The position numbers were made by a program, and so were the translations under genes. 21,028 nucleotides of DNA, taken from positions 1 to 21,028 of the IMG/VR virus record IMGVR_UViG_3300032069_000226; one strand, given 5' to 3'. The stretch comes from a virus. The notes below the pieces were generated by a model that was not told where the DNA came from, did no database searches, and saw nothing but the letters and a program-made list of their open reading frames with translations. Positions within the stretch are counted from its first letter, which is position 1. Every line of letters starts with the position of its first letter. Shown here piece after piece: positions 5,781-12,774 of this stretch.

Positions 5781-6475
5781 CAGACATCAAGCGTCCTTTT
5801 TTTCTTTTGCGCGCATTGAGCGATACGCGCGATAGACAGATTCAAAAGGCACGGATTCAGTTCAGCAACCGTCTCTCTGCAATCGAGCGCGGAACTGATC
5901 AGGCTGATGGACAACAAAAAATCTTGTGCGAAAAATATGTCAACTATTTCGACGCACTAGAGAAGGAACTAAATAGAGATATAAGTGACGCGCTCAAGGG
6001 AGTGCCAATTTATGCGAAGCTCATAGACATTAAAGGTATCGGGGATACCCTTGCGGCGAAGTTGATTGCAATGGTCGACATCAATGTGTGCAACACAATT
6101 TCAGCTTTGTGGCGCTATGCAGGCTACGGAGTTATCGACGGGAAAAGAGAGAAACCGATCAAGGGCGAGAAATTGCATTACAATGCCAGACTTAAAACGA
6201 CGTGCTTTCTGATCGGCACATCATTCCTCAGACTGCGTGATAAATCGCCTTATAGTTCCCTCTACTATGGACGCAAGGAATTCTACAGCAAGGCGCATAC
6301 AGATTGGACAAAGATGCACATTCATCGCGCGGCGATGCGATACATGATAAAACAATTCCTTGCCGATTTGTGGGTGACGTGGAGAGAACTTGAGGGCTTA
6401 CCTATTCGAGAACCTTATTGTTTTGAGAAGCAAGGCCATACAACTATGAGAGATAGGAAAAATTTCGGATGGTAA
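5762..6475 (+). CDS. IS110 C-terminal (Transposase_20)-like protein linked to the repeat array
   Basis: A 237-aa protein. Residues about 82-106 (IYAKLIDIKGIGDTLAAKL) form the helix-hairpin-helix typical of Transposase_20, the C-terminal half of IS110/IS1111 recombinases, followed by the family-like SALWRYAGYG and a helical tail with WTKMHIHRAAMRYM and LWVTWREL. The N-terminal 80 residues are helical or coiled coil. The RuvC-like DEDD domain that starts true IS110 enzymes is absent, and the conserved Ser-Gly after the YAG motif appears replaced by Asp-Gly, so a complete recombinase is unlikely. ATG 5762 is the end of the last box A, and its AGGAG (5751-5755) spans the last spacer and that box. 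It is probably a nucleic-acid binder acting on the array or its RNA. No terminal inverted repeats or insertion-sequence ends were seen. Confidence 0.7.
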   Translation: MKEKQTTDIKRPFFLLRALSDTRDRQIQKARIQFSNRLSAIERGTDQADGQQKILCEKYVNYFDALEKELNRDISDALKGVPIYAKLIDIKGIGDTLAAKLIAMVDINVCNTISALWRYAGYGVIDGKREKPIKGEKLHYNARLKTTCFLIGTSFLRLRDKSPYSSLYYGRKEFYSKAHTDWTKMHIHRAAMRYMIKQFLADLWVTWRELEGLPIREPYCFEKQGHTTMRDRKNFGW

Positions 6476-6477
6476 AT

Positions 6478-6487
6478 GGAGGTGATC
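6478..6487 (+). promoter_or_regulatory. Extended Shine-Dalgarno GGAGGTGATC
   Basis: Ten bases match the full complement of the usual bacterial 16S rRNA 3' end, 2 nt before ATG 6490. This decides the start of the coiled-coil gene over the in-frame ATG at 6469, which precedes the site. It shows the host has a standard anti-Shine-Dalgarno. Confidence 0.75.
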
Positions 6488-6489
6488 CA

Positions 6490-6684
6490 ATGACAGTGTT
6501 AGATGGAGTGCTGTATACCGTTCGCCGTTGGTACCTTTTGCGGTTGATCCGGCGAGCAGAGGAAGAAGTTGAGTTCGCAGAGGAGACCTTCATTGCTTTG
6601 ACTCACGCAATGAGATTCTATGAGCAGGACATTCGAGAGAAGAAGGAACAACTCAGAAAAGTCAAACAACAAATGGAGGATTGA
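6490..6684 (+). CDS. Small coiled-coil protein (64 aa)
   Basis: ATG 6490 is chosen because the ideal Shine-Dalgarno lies just upstream. The protein has a basic, hydrophobic N-terminal helix (VRRWYLLRLIRRAEEE). A heptad-patterned charged coil follows to the end (EQDIREKKEQLRKVKQQME). It could be a membrane-peripheral or oligomeric accessory protein. It directly follows the IS110-like gene and may be co-translated with it. No family is recognised. Confidence 0.6.
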   Translation: MTVLDGVLYTVRRWYLLRLIRRAEEEVEFAEETFIALTHAMRFYEQDIREKKEQLRKVKQQMED

Positions 6685-6685
6685 A

Positions 6686-6733
6686 ATGACAGGAGAAGTG
6701 AACAAAATCATTCCAGCGAAAGGAGCAAAGTAG
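6686..6733 (+). CDS. Possible 15-aa peptide or leader ORF
   Basis: ATG 6686 follows a GGAGG at 6675-6679 and reads MTGEVNKIIPAKGAK before TAG at 6731-6733, one base before the DUF932-like start. The ribosome binding site of the next gene lies inside its last codons. It may be a translational-coupling leader rather than a functional peptide. Confidence 0.3.
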   Translation: MTGEVNKIIPAKGAK

Positions 6734-6734
6734 C

Positions 6735-7859
6735 ATGGTACAAGAATCAGAACGCTTGCGTGATATCCTTCAGGAGAAGATCACGCAGAAAATAGAAGAG
6801 GCACAACGTCGGTCAAGACCGATCTTGGACAAAATCGAGAAGGACGGAACGATGTTAGAAGACTTCGTTGCTCCTCTCGGAGAACGAGGAAAAGTTTCCT
6901 TCGGTCTGAGTCAAGAGTACGGTCAAGGAGTCAGAATCCGAATAGGAGGAAGTGGCGAAGGATTCCGGCTTCATCCTCATGCCTCTGAACAAGCCGGAGG
7001 AAAACTTGGCATCCCCGGCGCATACATTCGGAATCTCGTTGAAGGTCAGCAGCCTTGGCAACGAGAACTCGCAGCTCGAACGTTGGACGATCACGCTCGA
7101 AACGCGACTCGTCAGAGAATCCTCGTCAGGACGATCGGAGACGAGGCTCGGGGAATTCTTTCCGACCACTACCGAAGACTGAACACATCTTCAATCTACG
7201 GGGCATTTATCACGAAAGTCAAACAAGCGGGCGGCATGGTTCTCGACGCTTTCGCCGATGACTTGAGATCGTGGATCGAGGCGATCATTCCTCAAATTCT
7301 CGAAGTCCCAACGGCGATGAACTCGACGGTTTACATGACCTTCGGAGCGCGTATTAGCTCATCGGATTTCGGGAATGGAGCACTTGAGGTTCGAGCGTTC
7401 TTCCTGGAGTCATGGTGCTTGAACGCTCATGTGCGAGAGAACGTCTTGCGGCAAGTTCACCTCGGGAGTCGATTGCCCGATGAGATGGAACTTTCAAGAA
7501 AGACGTATGAACTCGACACACGGACAATGGCTTCAGCCGTTCACGATATTACGGGTCAGTTGTTCTTGCCGGACGGAATTAAGAAAGGAGCCGAGACGGT
7601 TCAGAAAGCCGGCAATACGCCAATCGACATCATTGAGGAAGTAAAGAGGCTTCCAAAGGTCGGTGTATTGAAGGGTGAAGTTGATGAGGTCGTGAAAGTT
7701 TTCACAAATGGCAGACCTTCGGACGGCGTTGCAGGAGGCAACAGTTTGTGGAAACTATCGCAGGCTGTCAGTGCCGTCGCTCGGGTTGCCCAACCAAGGA
7801 GGAAGAGAGAACTTGAGGAAATCTCAGGCTCTCTCCTTGAATCAGTCAATGGAAAATAA
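6735..7859 (+). CDS. DUF932-like phage protein
   Basis: A 374-aa protein behind AAAGGAG. Residues about 132-158 (RTIGDEARGILSDHYRRL and on) resemble the core RxxxGxxRAxLSDRYxxxD of DUF932/phage-plasmid-like proteins, a family common on phages and plasmids and of unknown biochemical role. The N-terminal 50 residues are helical. A Gly-rich strand region follows (about 50-95), then the core, then a long alpha/beta C-terminal half with a basic end. It is the last gene before the strong terminator, so it closes the left transcription unit. Two of its segments were copied to 4864-4924. The family assignment rests on motif resemblance only. Confidence 0.6.
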   Translation: MVQESERLRDILQEKITQKIEEAQRRSRPILDKIEKDGTMLEDFVAPLGERGKVSFGLSQEYGQGVRIRIGGSGEGFRLHPHASEQAGGKLGIPGAYIRNLVEGQQPWQRELAARTLDDHARNATRQRILVRTIGDEARGILSDHYRRLNTSSIYGAFITKVKQAGGMVLDAFADDLRSWIEAIIPQILEVPTAMNSTVYMTFGARISSSDFGNGALEVRAFFLESWCLNAHVRENVLRQVHLGSRLPDEMELSRKTYELDTRTMASAVHDITGQLFLPDGIKKGAETVQKAGNTPIDIIEEVKRLPKVGVLKGEVDEVVKVFTNGRPSDGVAGGNSLWKLSQAVSAVARVAQPRRKRELEEISGSLLESVNGK

Positions 7860-7882
7860 GGTTTTTTCCGTATCTGACTGTG

Positions 7883-7935
7883 CCCTCGTTTTGCAGTGGA
7901 TATGTTCGTTCCTCTGCAAGGCGGGGGCTTTTTTT
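7883..7935 (+). terminator. Rho-independent terminator
   Basis: CCCTCGTTTTGCAG (7883-7896) pairs over all 14 positions with CTGCAAGGCGGGGG (7914-7927), with three G-U wobbles, across a 17-nt loop. It is followed by C and seven T (7929-7935). It lies 23 bp after the DUF932-like stop and would end transcription of the left block before the modification operon. Confidence 0.85.
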
Positions 7936-7945
7936 GTGTCTGTGC

Positions 7946-7974
7946 TTGACTCCCGCTAAAAAAAGCCGTATGTT
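7946..7974 (+). promoter_or_regulatory. Sigma70-like promoter for the deazaguanine operon
   Basis: TTGACT (7946-7951) and TATGTT (7969-7974) are separated by exactly 17 bp, five and four matches to the sigma70 consensus. It starts 11 bp after the terminator T-run and 112 bp before the QueD start, the expected place for the operon promoter. A second TATAAT at 8047-8052, five bases before ATG 8058, has no good -35. Confidence 0.6.
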
Positions 7975-8057
7975 CGCGCTCGAAGCAATCCGATAGTATC
8001 TCTCTATTGTGATCGCTCGTCTCAGGCTTCGTATGGCTCTCGTAATTATAATCACTC

Positions 8058-8429
8058 ATGTTCGTCCTGCGAAAGTCATTCAGTTTTGAGGCAGCGCATC
8101 GGCTCGTTCATCACGACGGAAAATGCGCGAGGCTTCACGGCCACTCATGGAAGTTGACTGTCGAACTCCGCGGGAAGGAACTTTATGACGGTGGCCCGAA
8201 ACGATCTATGCTTATTGACTATGGTGACATTACTGCCATTGTCAAACCTTTCCTCGATTCTTTTCTCGACCACCACTATCTCAACGAGACGTTGCAAACA
8301 GATTCGCCCACAAGTGAGTTCGTTGCTCAATGGTTGCACGGTCAGTTGAAAGGCCGATTTCCAATAAAGTTTCTTCTGGCAATCACGATTAAAGAAACCT
8401 GCACCTCGAGTTGCCGCTATGACGGTTAG
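8058..8429 (+). CDS. queD: 6-carboxy-5,6,7,8-tetrahydropterin synthase (QueD)
   Basis: QueD converts dihydroneopterin triphosphate to 6-carboxytetrahydropterin, the second step of 7-deazaguanine synthesis. The 123-aa length is typical of this T-fold family. Zinc ligands are His14 (FEAAHRL) and His27/His29 (LHGH). The catalytic Cys23 lies four residues before the LHGH His. IDYGD, DHHYLN with the catalytic-type Asp/His, the helix SPTSEFVAQWL and the pterin-anchoring Glu of IKET complete the active site. The gene overlaps queE by 11 nt. No Shine-Dalgarno is visible before ATG 8058. It is the first gene of the operon after the promoter at 7946. Confidence 0.95.
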   Translation: MFVLRKSFSFEAAHRLVHHDGKCARLHGHSWKLTVELRGKELYDGGPKRSMLIDYGDITAIVKPFLDSFLDHHYLNETLQTDSPTSEFVAQWLHGQLKGRFPIKFLLAITIKETCTSSCRYDG

Positions 8430-8994
8430 CGAAATCGTTTACAGTCTCCAGGGCGAAGGTGCACGTGCCGGAGAACCGTCAATCTTCATCCGCCTAGCGG
8501 GGTGCGATCTCGTTTGCTCGTTTTGCGACACCGAGTTTGAAAGTGGAGAAGAGTTGACAGTGCAACAAATTCTCTCTCACATAGAGAAGTTTCCATGCCA
8601 CTGGATTGTCTGGACGGGTGGAGAGCCGTCATTGCAGTTGACAGAAGAAATTGTTTCCTTCTTCAAGGCAGCAGGTTACTCGCAAGCCATCGAAACGAAC
8701 GGCGGTCATCGCGTTCCTTCAAACCTTGACTGGGTGACGGTTTCTCCAAAGGTAGCGGAACACATCCTTCAAAAGAACTTCAACGGGAACATTACTGAAC
8801 TGAAGTATGTCCGTCATGCCGGCCACCTATCGGTTCCCAAGCCGAAGGTCGAAGCAAAATACTATTTCCTCAGTCCGATGTTTGACGGTCTTCGAGTCAA
8901 CGAGGTCAACCTAAAACACTGTATCGATCTTTGTCTTAAACATCCCCAATGGAGATTAACAATTCAGCAACACAAGTTCTGGAAAGTGCCGTAA
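8419..8994 (+). CDS. queE: 7-carboxy-7-deazaguanine synthase (QueE)
   Basis: A radical-SAM enzyme that contracts 6-carboxytetrahydropterin to 7-carboxy-7-deazaguanine. The family opening IVYSLQGEGARAGEPSIFIR is followed by C29xxxC33xxC36, the [4Fe-4S] ligands, then DTEFE. WTGGEPSLQ binds S-adenosylmethionine and AIETNGG follows. The C-terminal QWRLTIQQHKFWKVP is the usual QueE ending. The length of 191 aa is normal for the shorter bacterial and phage type. It overlaps queD by 11 nt and folE by 46 nt, so translation is probably coupled. A divergent paralogue lacking the cysteines lies at 11114-11713. Confidence 0.95.
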   Translation: MTVSEIVYSLQGEGARAGEPSIFIRLAGCDLVCSFCDTEFESGEELTVQQILSHIEKFPCHWIVWTGGEPSLQLTEEIVSFFKAAGYSQAIETNGGHRVPSNLDWVTVSPKVAEHILQKNFNGNITELKYVRHAGHLSVPKPKVEAKYYFLSPMFDGLRVNEVNLKHCIDLCLKHPQWRLTIQQHKFWKVP

Positions 8995-9503
8995 AAGCAA
9001 TCCTCGCTCAGTTCGACGACCCCGCGCGTGAAGGGTTGAAAGACACTCCCGCTCGTGTCTCACGGATGTATCAAGAGCTCTTGACTCCTGGAACAGTTGA
9101 CTTCACGACGTTTCAATCGAACGGGTATGATGAACTGATCGTGTCACGAGACATCCCGTTTTATTCTCTTTGTGAACATCACCTGTTACCTTTTTTTGGA
9201 ACTTGTACGATTGGTTACTTGCCTGCCGAAAGGATTGTTGGAATCTCAAAGTTAGCCCGGGCAGTAGATTTTTTCTCACATCGATTGAACACACAAGAAT
9301 ACATGACGCAGAACATTGCCAAATTTATAGATGAGAGGCTCGCGCCACGAGGCATTGGAGTCATCGTTCAAGGTCGTCATCTTTGTCAGGAAATCCGAGG
9401 TATTAAACGGCGTAGTGAGATCGTCACGAGTTGTCTTCTCGGAACGTTCCAGACCGATCCTGCGTTGAGACAGGAATTTTTGAAATTCGTCAATAGAACA
9501 TGA
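8949..9503 (+). CDS. folE: GTP cyclohydrolase I (FolE)
   Basis: FolE opens GTP to dihydroneopterin triphosphate, the entry step for both folate and 7-deazaguanines; here it supplies QueD. The 184-aa protein has the full active site: SLCEHHLLPF with the zinc Cys and the two His, the central GISKLARAV, then RLNTQEYMTQNIA, and GRHLCQEIRGIK with the second zinc Cys. REGLKDTPARV near residue 28 is the usual N-terminal motif. ATG 8949 lies inside queE with no clear Shine-Dalgarno, so it relies on coupling. The stop overlaps the next start by 4 nt. A phage copy bypasses host control of the pathway. Confidence 0.95.
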   Translation: MEINNSATQVLESAVKAILAQFDDPAREGLKDTPARVSRMYQELLTPGTVDFTTFQSNGYDELIVSRDIPFYSLCEHHLLPFFGTCTIGYLPAERIVGISKLARAVDFFSHRLNTQEYMTQNIAKFIDERLAPRGIGVIVQGRHLCQEIRGIKRRSEIVTSCLLGTFQTDPALRQEFLKFVNRT

Positions 9504-10240
9504 ACGTCATCTTTGCTCCACACCTTGACGATGAGGTGATCGGCTGTTATTCAATCCTCGACGAGGTCGAGCGGATTGTATTTTTTCAGAACGACTACCG
9601 CGTTCGGTCTTTGACGGGCAATCGGTATATTTGGTATGAGGATTGGGTGAAAACAGACAAGGTTTTAACGAATGAAGACGTTCTCTACATCCCATCGAAG
9701 TTTGATTACCATCCGCTCCACAGACGAGTTCGCGCTATCGGTATTCAGACGCTTGCAAAGCTGCGGTACTATTCAGTCGAAATGAACGTACCTTGGTTAG
9801 AGGAAGAGGCGAGTCCGGAAAAAAAGCAGGCACTGTTTAACGAATTGTATCCGTTAGAGCACTTGACGGATAACAAGTATTGGTTGTTCAAGTCTATCAA
9901 ACCGTTCGATGACATTGTGTTTGCAGAGGTCACAGTTGACTTCATACGATTGCACCGTTTCCCCGATGCGTCTCCTTCGGTTTCGTTCCTCAAAAATCTC
10001 CATAGGCATAAGTTCTATTTGACAGTCTGGATTCAACAGTTCGAAGGTGATCGAGAAGTTGAATATCTCATGTTCCAAGCATTTGTGCGTCAAATTGCCG
10101 ACGACATTGTCTGGCATGAGACCACAAGTTGTGAAGAGTTCGCCAATAAAGTCTTGCGACGAGTGCAGATCGAGTATCCCGGAAGGCTCGTGCGCGTTCG
10201 ATTTTCGGAAGACAATGAAAACGGTTGTTTGATTCTCTAA
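9500..10240 (+). CDS. PIG-L-like deacetylase / QueD-like T-fold fusion
   Basis: A 246-aa two-domain protein. The N-terminal part (about 1-135) begins VIFAPHLDDEVIGC, the PHxDDE zinc motif of PIG-L/LmbE N-deacetylases (His8, Asp11), and has DYHPLHRRV (70-78), matching the downstream HPDH-type ligand region. The C-terminal part (about 140-246) aligns with QueD: LHRF (His152), LHRHKFYLTVW (His168, His170), the SCEEFANKVLRRV helix and FSEDNENG with a Glu near 237. All three zinc His are kept but the catalytic Cys position before LHRH is Leu. I infer a pterin- or deazaguanine-binding domain joined to a hydrolase, perhaps removing an acyl group from a pathway intermediate or modified base. The fusion is read from the sequence; the activity is not established. 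Confidence 0.65.
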   Translation: MNVIFAPHLDDEVIGCYSILDEVERIVFFQNDYRVRSLTGNRYIWYEDWVKTDKVLTNEDVLYIPSKFDYHPLHRRVRAIGIQTLAKLRYYSVEMNVPWLEEEASPEKKQALFNELYPLEHLTDNKYWLFKSIKPFDDIVFAEVTVDFIRLHRFPDASPSVSFLKNLHRHKFYLTVWIQQFEGDREVEYLMFQAFVRQIADDIVWHETTSCEEFANKVLRRVQIEYPGRLVRVRFSEDNENGCLIL

Positions 10241-11124
10241 TGTTACCCGTCCATCAAAAACAAGTTCATGCCTTCGGACTTTTCGGTTCGGAGAGTCTTG
10301 GCAAGACGACTATTGGTTATCTTGTTACCGGGAGATTGCGAACACACGGGTATTTAGCTGAGTTCGTCACCGATAGTTCAGCAGCGATGCCTTTTTCTCC
10401 AGCGGAGTTTGACAAGAATCCACTTGCATGGTACTATGTCTGGACCCGGAAGGTAATGAAGGAGTGTGAGTATGCGTTGAGAGCGAATGTTGACATGATC
10501 GTTTCAGATCGTACGCCTTTTGATCTTTGGTTGTATATGCAGTTCAAGAGTTATTGGCATGAAGGGTTGCCGAATAGGTTTCTCCGTGAGGCATTAGAAA
10601 ACTTTTCTCTTGAATGGTTGAAGTATTATGACCTTTTGTTCTGGCTGCCATCGGAAGGCACGACATATCGGTATGACAAATTCCGAGAAGAGACAGAGGA
10701 GTCACGCAACGCTGTTGAGGAAATGATTCGAGATAAACTCTCACTGTTGACAAAACTACCCAGCTTTGTTGAAGCCAATGGTTCGTATCGAGAGAGGTCG
10801 GAGTTTATTTACCACCGCATCCTTTCGAAACTGACGGGCAAAACGAAGCCTCTGGATGTGTTAGAAAAAGTCAGCCGCGTTGCACGTGCAAACCTCGTCG
10901 GTGTGAAGGAAATATATTTTGAAGGTTCACACTCGGTTCATCGGTTCCACGTCCCGAAAGAGACGGATGACTTCGACATTGTCATTGTTGTTGAACAGGA
11001 AAATAGATTGCTTTTGCAAACGCAGCAAATCATTGACGGGATGAAGGATTGGTTAGAAAAAGTCTGTGAGGCGACGCTCGACATCAAGGTTGTCAACGAA
11101 GCGATGAAGCCGTATGAAGTCTGA
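10240..11124 (+). CDS. P-loop kinase / nucleotidyltransferase-like fusion
   Basis: A 294-aa protein from ATG 10240, whose first base is the last base of the previous stop; a TTG at 10225 is the alternative. Residues 16-23 (GSESLGKT) form the Walker A loop. SDRTPFDLWLY near 89-99 resembles the Walker B/base-recognition region of NadR/AAA_28-type nucleoside kinases. From about residue 225, FEGSHS followed by ETDDFDIVIVV (Asp243, Asp244, Asp246) and LDIKVV (Asp281) fits the GS-x-DxD plus third acidic residue of Pol-beta-type minimal nucleotidyltransferases. I infer an enzyme that phosphorylates and then activates a nucleoside or deazaguanine-linked substrate. Location inside the deazaguanine operon supports a role in base hypermodification. 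The C-terminal assignment is less certain than the kinase. Confidence 0.6.
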   Translation: MLPVHQKQVHAFGLFGSESLGKTTIGYLVTGRLRTHGYLAEFVTDSSAAMPFSPAEFDKNPLAWYYVWTRKVMKECEYALRANVDMIVSDRTPFDLWLYMQFKSYWHEGLPNRFLREALENFSLEWLKYYDLLFWLPSEGTTYRYDKFREETEESRNAVEEMIRDKLSLLTKLPSFVEANGSYRERSEFIYHRILSKLTGKTKPLDVLEKVSRVARANLVGVKEIYFEGSHSVHRFHVPKETDDFDIVIVVEQENRLLLQTQQIIDGMKDWLEKVCEATLDIKVVNEAMKPYEV

Positions 11125-11713
11125 GCCTCGAGCGATCATCGGCAAGGTTTTTTCTTCCATCGAAGGCGAGGCCCAATACGCTGGATTGCCTACGTTCTTC
11201 GTTCATGTAGCTGACGGTCATAAAAAAACTGTTAGTCAATGCCTTGAGACGCTTTTGAGTGAGCCTGTAGTTGTGTTGGATACGTGCGAAGCTGTATATT
11301 TCCCTTGGCAAGAGTTCGCTCATGCGTTTTTGTTCCATGTTCAGTCGCTCAAAAGGATCGCAGTTCTTGAGACGCGGGGAGAAAAAGACCTGTCTCCGTA
11401 TTTATCAACGGCAAAGACAATTTACCTGAATTACACATTAGGAACGACTCACGACGGCAACTTGAATTTTTTGCGCCAATGCGATCAGGTAAAGTTTCTT
11501 TGTTACGACATCGAAGAGTTCAAGGAAATGACCTTTATCATGAACGAAGTTTGTAAGAAGACATCGGCAGTCTGTTACGTGATGCCACGTGGACTTTCTG
11601 TCGCAGAGACGGGTGAGTTCTTCGACGCATTTCGTACGTTGAAACATGCAAGAGTATTGTCAGAAGACCTGCGTATTGGCCTCATTGTTCACGAACTGTT
11701 AGGCATCGAATGA
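11114..11713 (+). CDS. QueE paralogue lacking the radical-SAM cysteines
   Basis: A 199-aa protein clearly related to QueE at both ends. GKVFSSIEGEAQYAGLPTFF matches the QueE opening. LETRG corresponds to IETNG. DLRIGLIVHELLGI matches the closing RLTIQQHKFWKV. The CxxxCxxC cluster is missing: after VHVADG the aligned stretch reads HKKTVSQC with one Cys only, and TGGEP is not recognisable. It therefore cannot bind the usual [4Fe-4S] cluster and should not do radical chemistry. It may be a non-catalytic partner of QueE or a binder of 7-carboxy-7-deazaguanine for a later enzyme. It overlaps the previous gene by 11 nt and the next by 4 nt. The frame is intact over the full family length, which argues against a decaying pseudogene. 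Confidence 0.7.
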   Translation: MKSEPRAIIGKVFSSIEGEAQYAGLPTFFVHVADGHKKTVSQCLETLLSEPVVVLDTCEAVYFPWQEFAHAFLFHVQSLKRIAVLETRGEKDLSPYLSTAKTIYLNYTLGTTHDGNLNFLRQCDQVKFLCYDIEEFKEMTFIMNEVCKKTSAVCYVMPRGLSVAETGEFFDAFRTLKHARVLSEDLRIGLIVHELLGIE

Positions 11714-12774
11714 AAGTTATTTATTTGCCAATCGAGCCTCTGGAAGAACGCTATACCGCGCAATGGTACAAGTGGTTCCCTGAGGAAATGAAAGCGATGG
11801 AGATAGAGTACATTGTCATTGATGGAGAGCCGTTGACAAAGGAGGTAGAGGTCGGGACATTTCTGGACATCAACTCGACCTTGCATTACAAAGCAACGCA
11901 ACTCCAGAGGATTGCAGCAATGTTCCATCGGAAGGAGATCTATAATGGAGATGTGTTCCTTGTTGCAGACATTGAGTTTTGGGGCATCGAAAGTATTCGT
12001 TACCTTGCAGATTTGAACGGCATCAACGTAAAACTCTGTGGATTCTGTCATGCGGGAAGTTACACACGTGAAGACTTCATGGGGAAGTGCTCATCCTATG
12101 CTCAATGGTTCGAAAGAGCATGGTTCAACGTCTTTGACAAGATTTTCGTTGGCTCTCAGTACCACAAAATCCAAATGATTCAAAAGCGGCAAGTAAATCC
12201 ATGCAAGGTCATCGTCACCGGGAACCCTTACCGGGTAAAGGATTTAAGGCTCAAGTTCAGTAACGTAGAAAAAATCAACCGCGTCATCTTGACGAATCGA
12301 CCCGACGATGAGAAACGACCTGAGGTGTCGCTTATGGTCATGGCAGCACTGAAACGGCACCATTCCGATTGGCAATTTATAGTCACGACGAGTCGCAAGA
12401 CATGGGGCAAAAGCGCACTGCGAGAGTTCGTCTTATTCTTTGCTGACCAAGGAATCGTTGTTCTCCGTGAAGGTCTATCAAAAGATGAATATCTGCAACT
12501 CCTTGCAGAGTCGCGGGTTATGATTAGCAACAGCATTGAAGAAAACTTCGGCTATTGTGTTCTTGAAGCGATGGCAGTTAATACGATTCCAATCGTTCCG
12601 AACGCCTATTCTTACCCCGAACTAATTTCTGACCCCCGGTGTTTGTTCAACTCACTCAGTGAGCAGTTATTGTTAGTGAAGCGCGCAATAGAAAAACCGT
12701 TCGACGTGTGGGGTTATGCGATGAAATACGATGACAGCCTCAAGGCCATCCTCAAGGAGACGATCACGGCATGA
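11710..12774 (+). CDS. GT-B glycosyltransferase (family 4-like)
   Basis: A 354-aa protein with a two-lobed GT-B layout. The N-terminal acceptor lobe reaches to about residue 185, where VTGNPYRV marks the linker. The C-terminal nucleotide-sugar lobe carries LSKDEYLQLLAESRVMIS and then EENFGYCVLEAM, the EX7E motif of group 1 transferases, followed by VNTIPIVPNAYSYPELI. It lies between the QueE-like gene and DpdA, with 4-nt overlaps on both sides, so a role in glycosylating the modified base or its precursor is likelier than a surface-sugar role. That is inference from context. The sugar donor cannot be read from the sequence. Confidence 0.8.
   Translation: MKVIYLPIEPLEERYTAQWYKWFPEEMKAMEIEYIVIDGEPLTKEVEVGTFLDINSTLHYKATQLQRIAAMFHRKEIYNGDVFLVADIEFWGIESIRYLADLNGINVKLCGFCHAGSYTREDFMGKCSSYAQWFERAWFNVFDKIFVGSQYHKIQMIQKRQVNPCKVIVTGNPYRVKDLRLKFSNVEKINRVILTNRPDDEKRPEVSLMVMAALKRHHSDWQFIVTTSRKTWGKSALREFVLFFADQGIVVLREGLSKDEYLQLLAESRVMISNSIEENFGYCVLEAMAVNTIPIVPNAYSYPELISDPRCLFNSLSEQLLLVKRAIEKPFDVWGYAMKYDDSLKAILKETITA

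Noticed and set aside
5441-5917. Long minus-strand frame with a hydrophobic 12-residue repeat across the array
   Set aside because: It stops inside the array at 5441 although boxes continue to 5301, and it overlaps the IS110-like gene. It is open because spacers are A/G-rich and the boxes contain no stop in that frame.
5762-6475. Complete IS110 insertion sequence
   Set aside because: No N-terminal DEDD domain, no recognisable element ends, and the gene is integrated into the operon spacing and array.
7708-7959. Frame overlapping the end of the DUF932-like gene, with an AAGGAGGAAG inside
   Set aside because: It reads through the terminator hairpin and T-run. Its C-terminal residues come from those structures, and the apparent Shine-Dalgarno is part of the larger gene.
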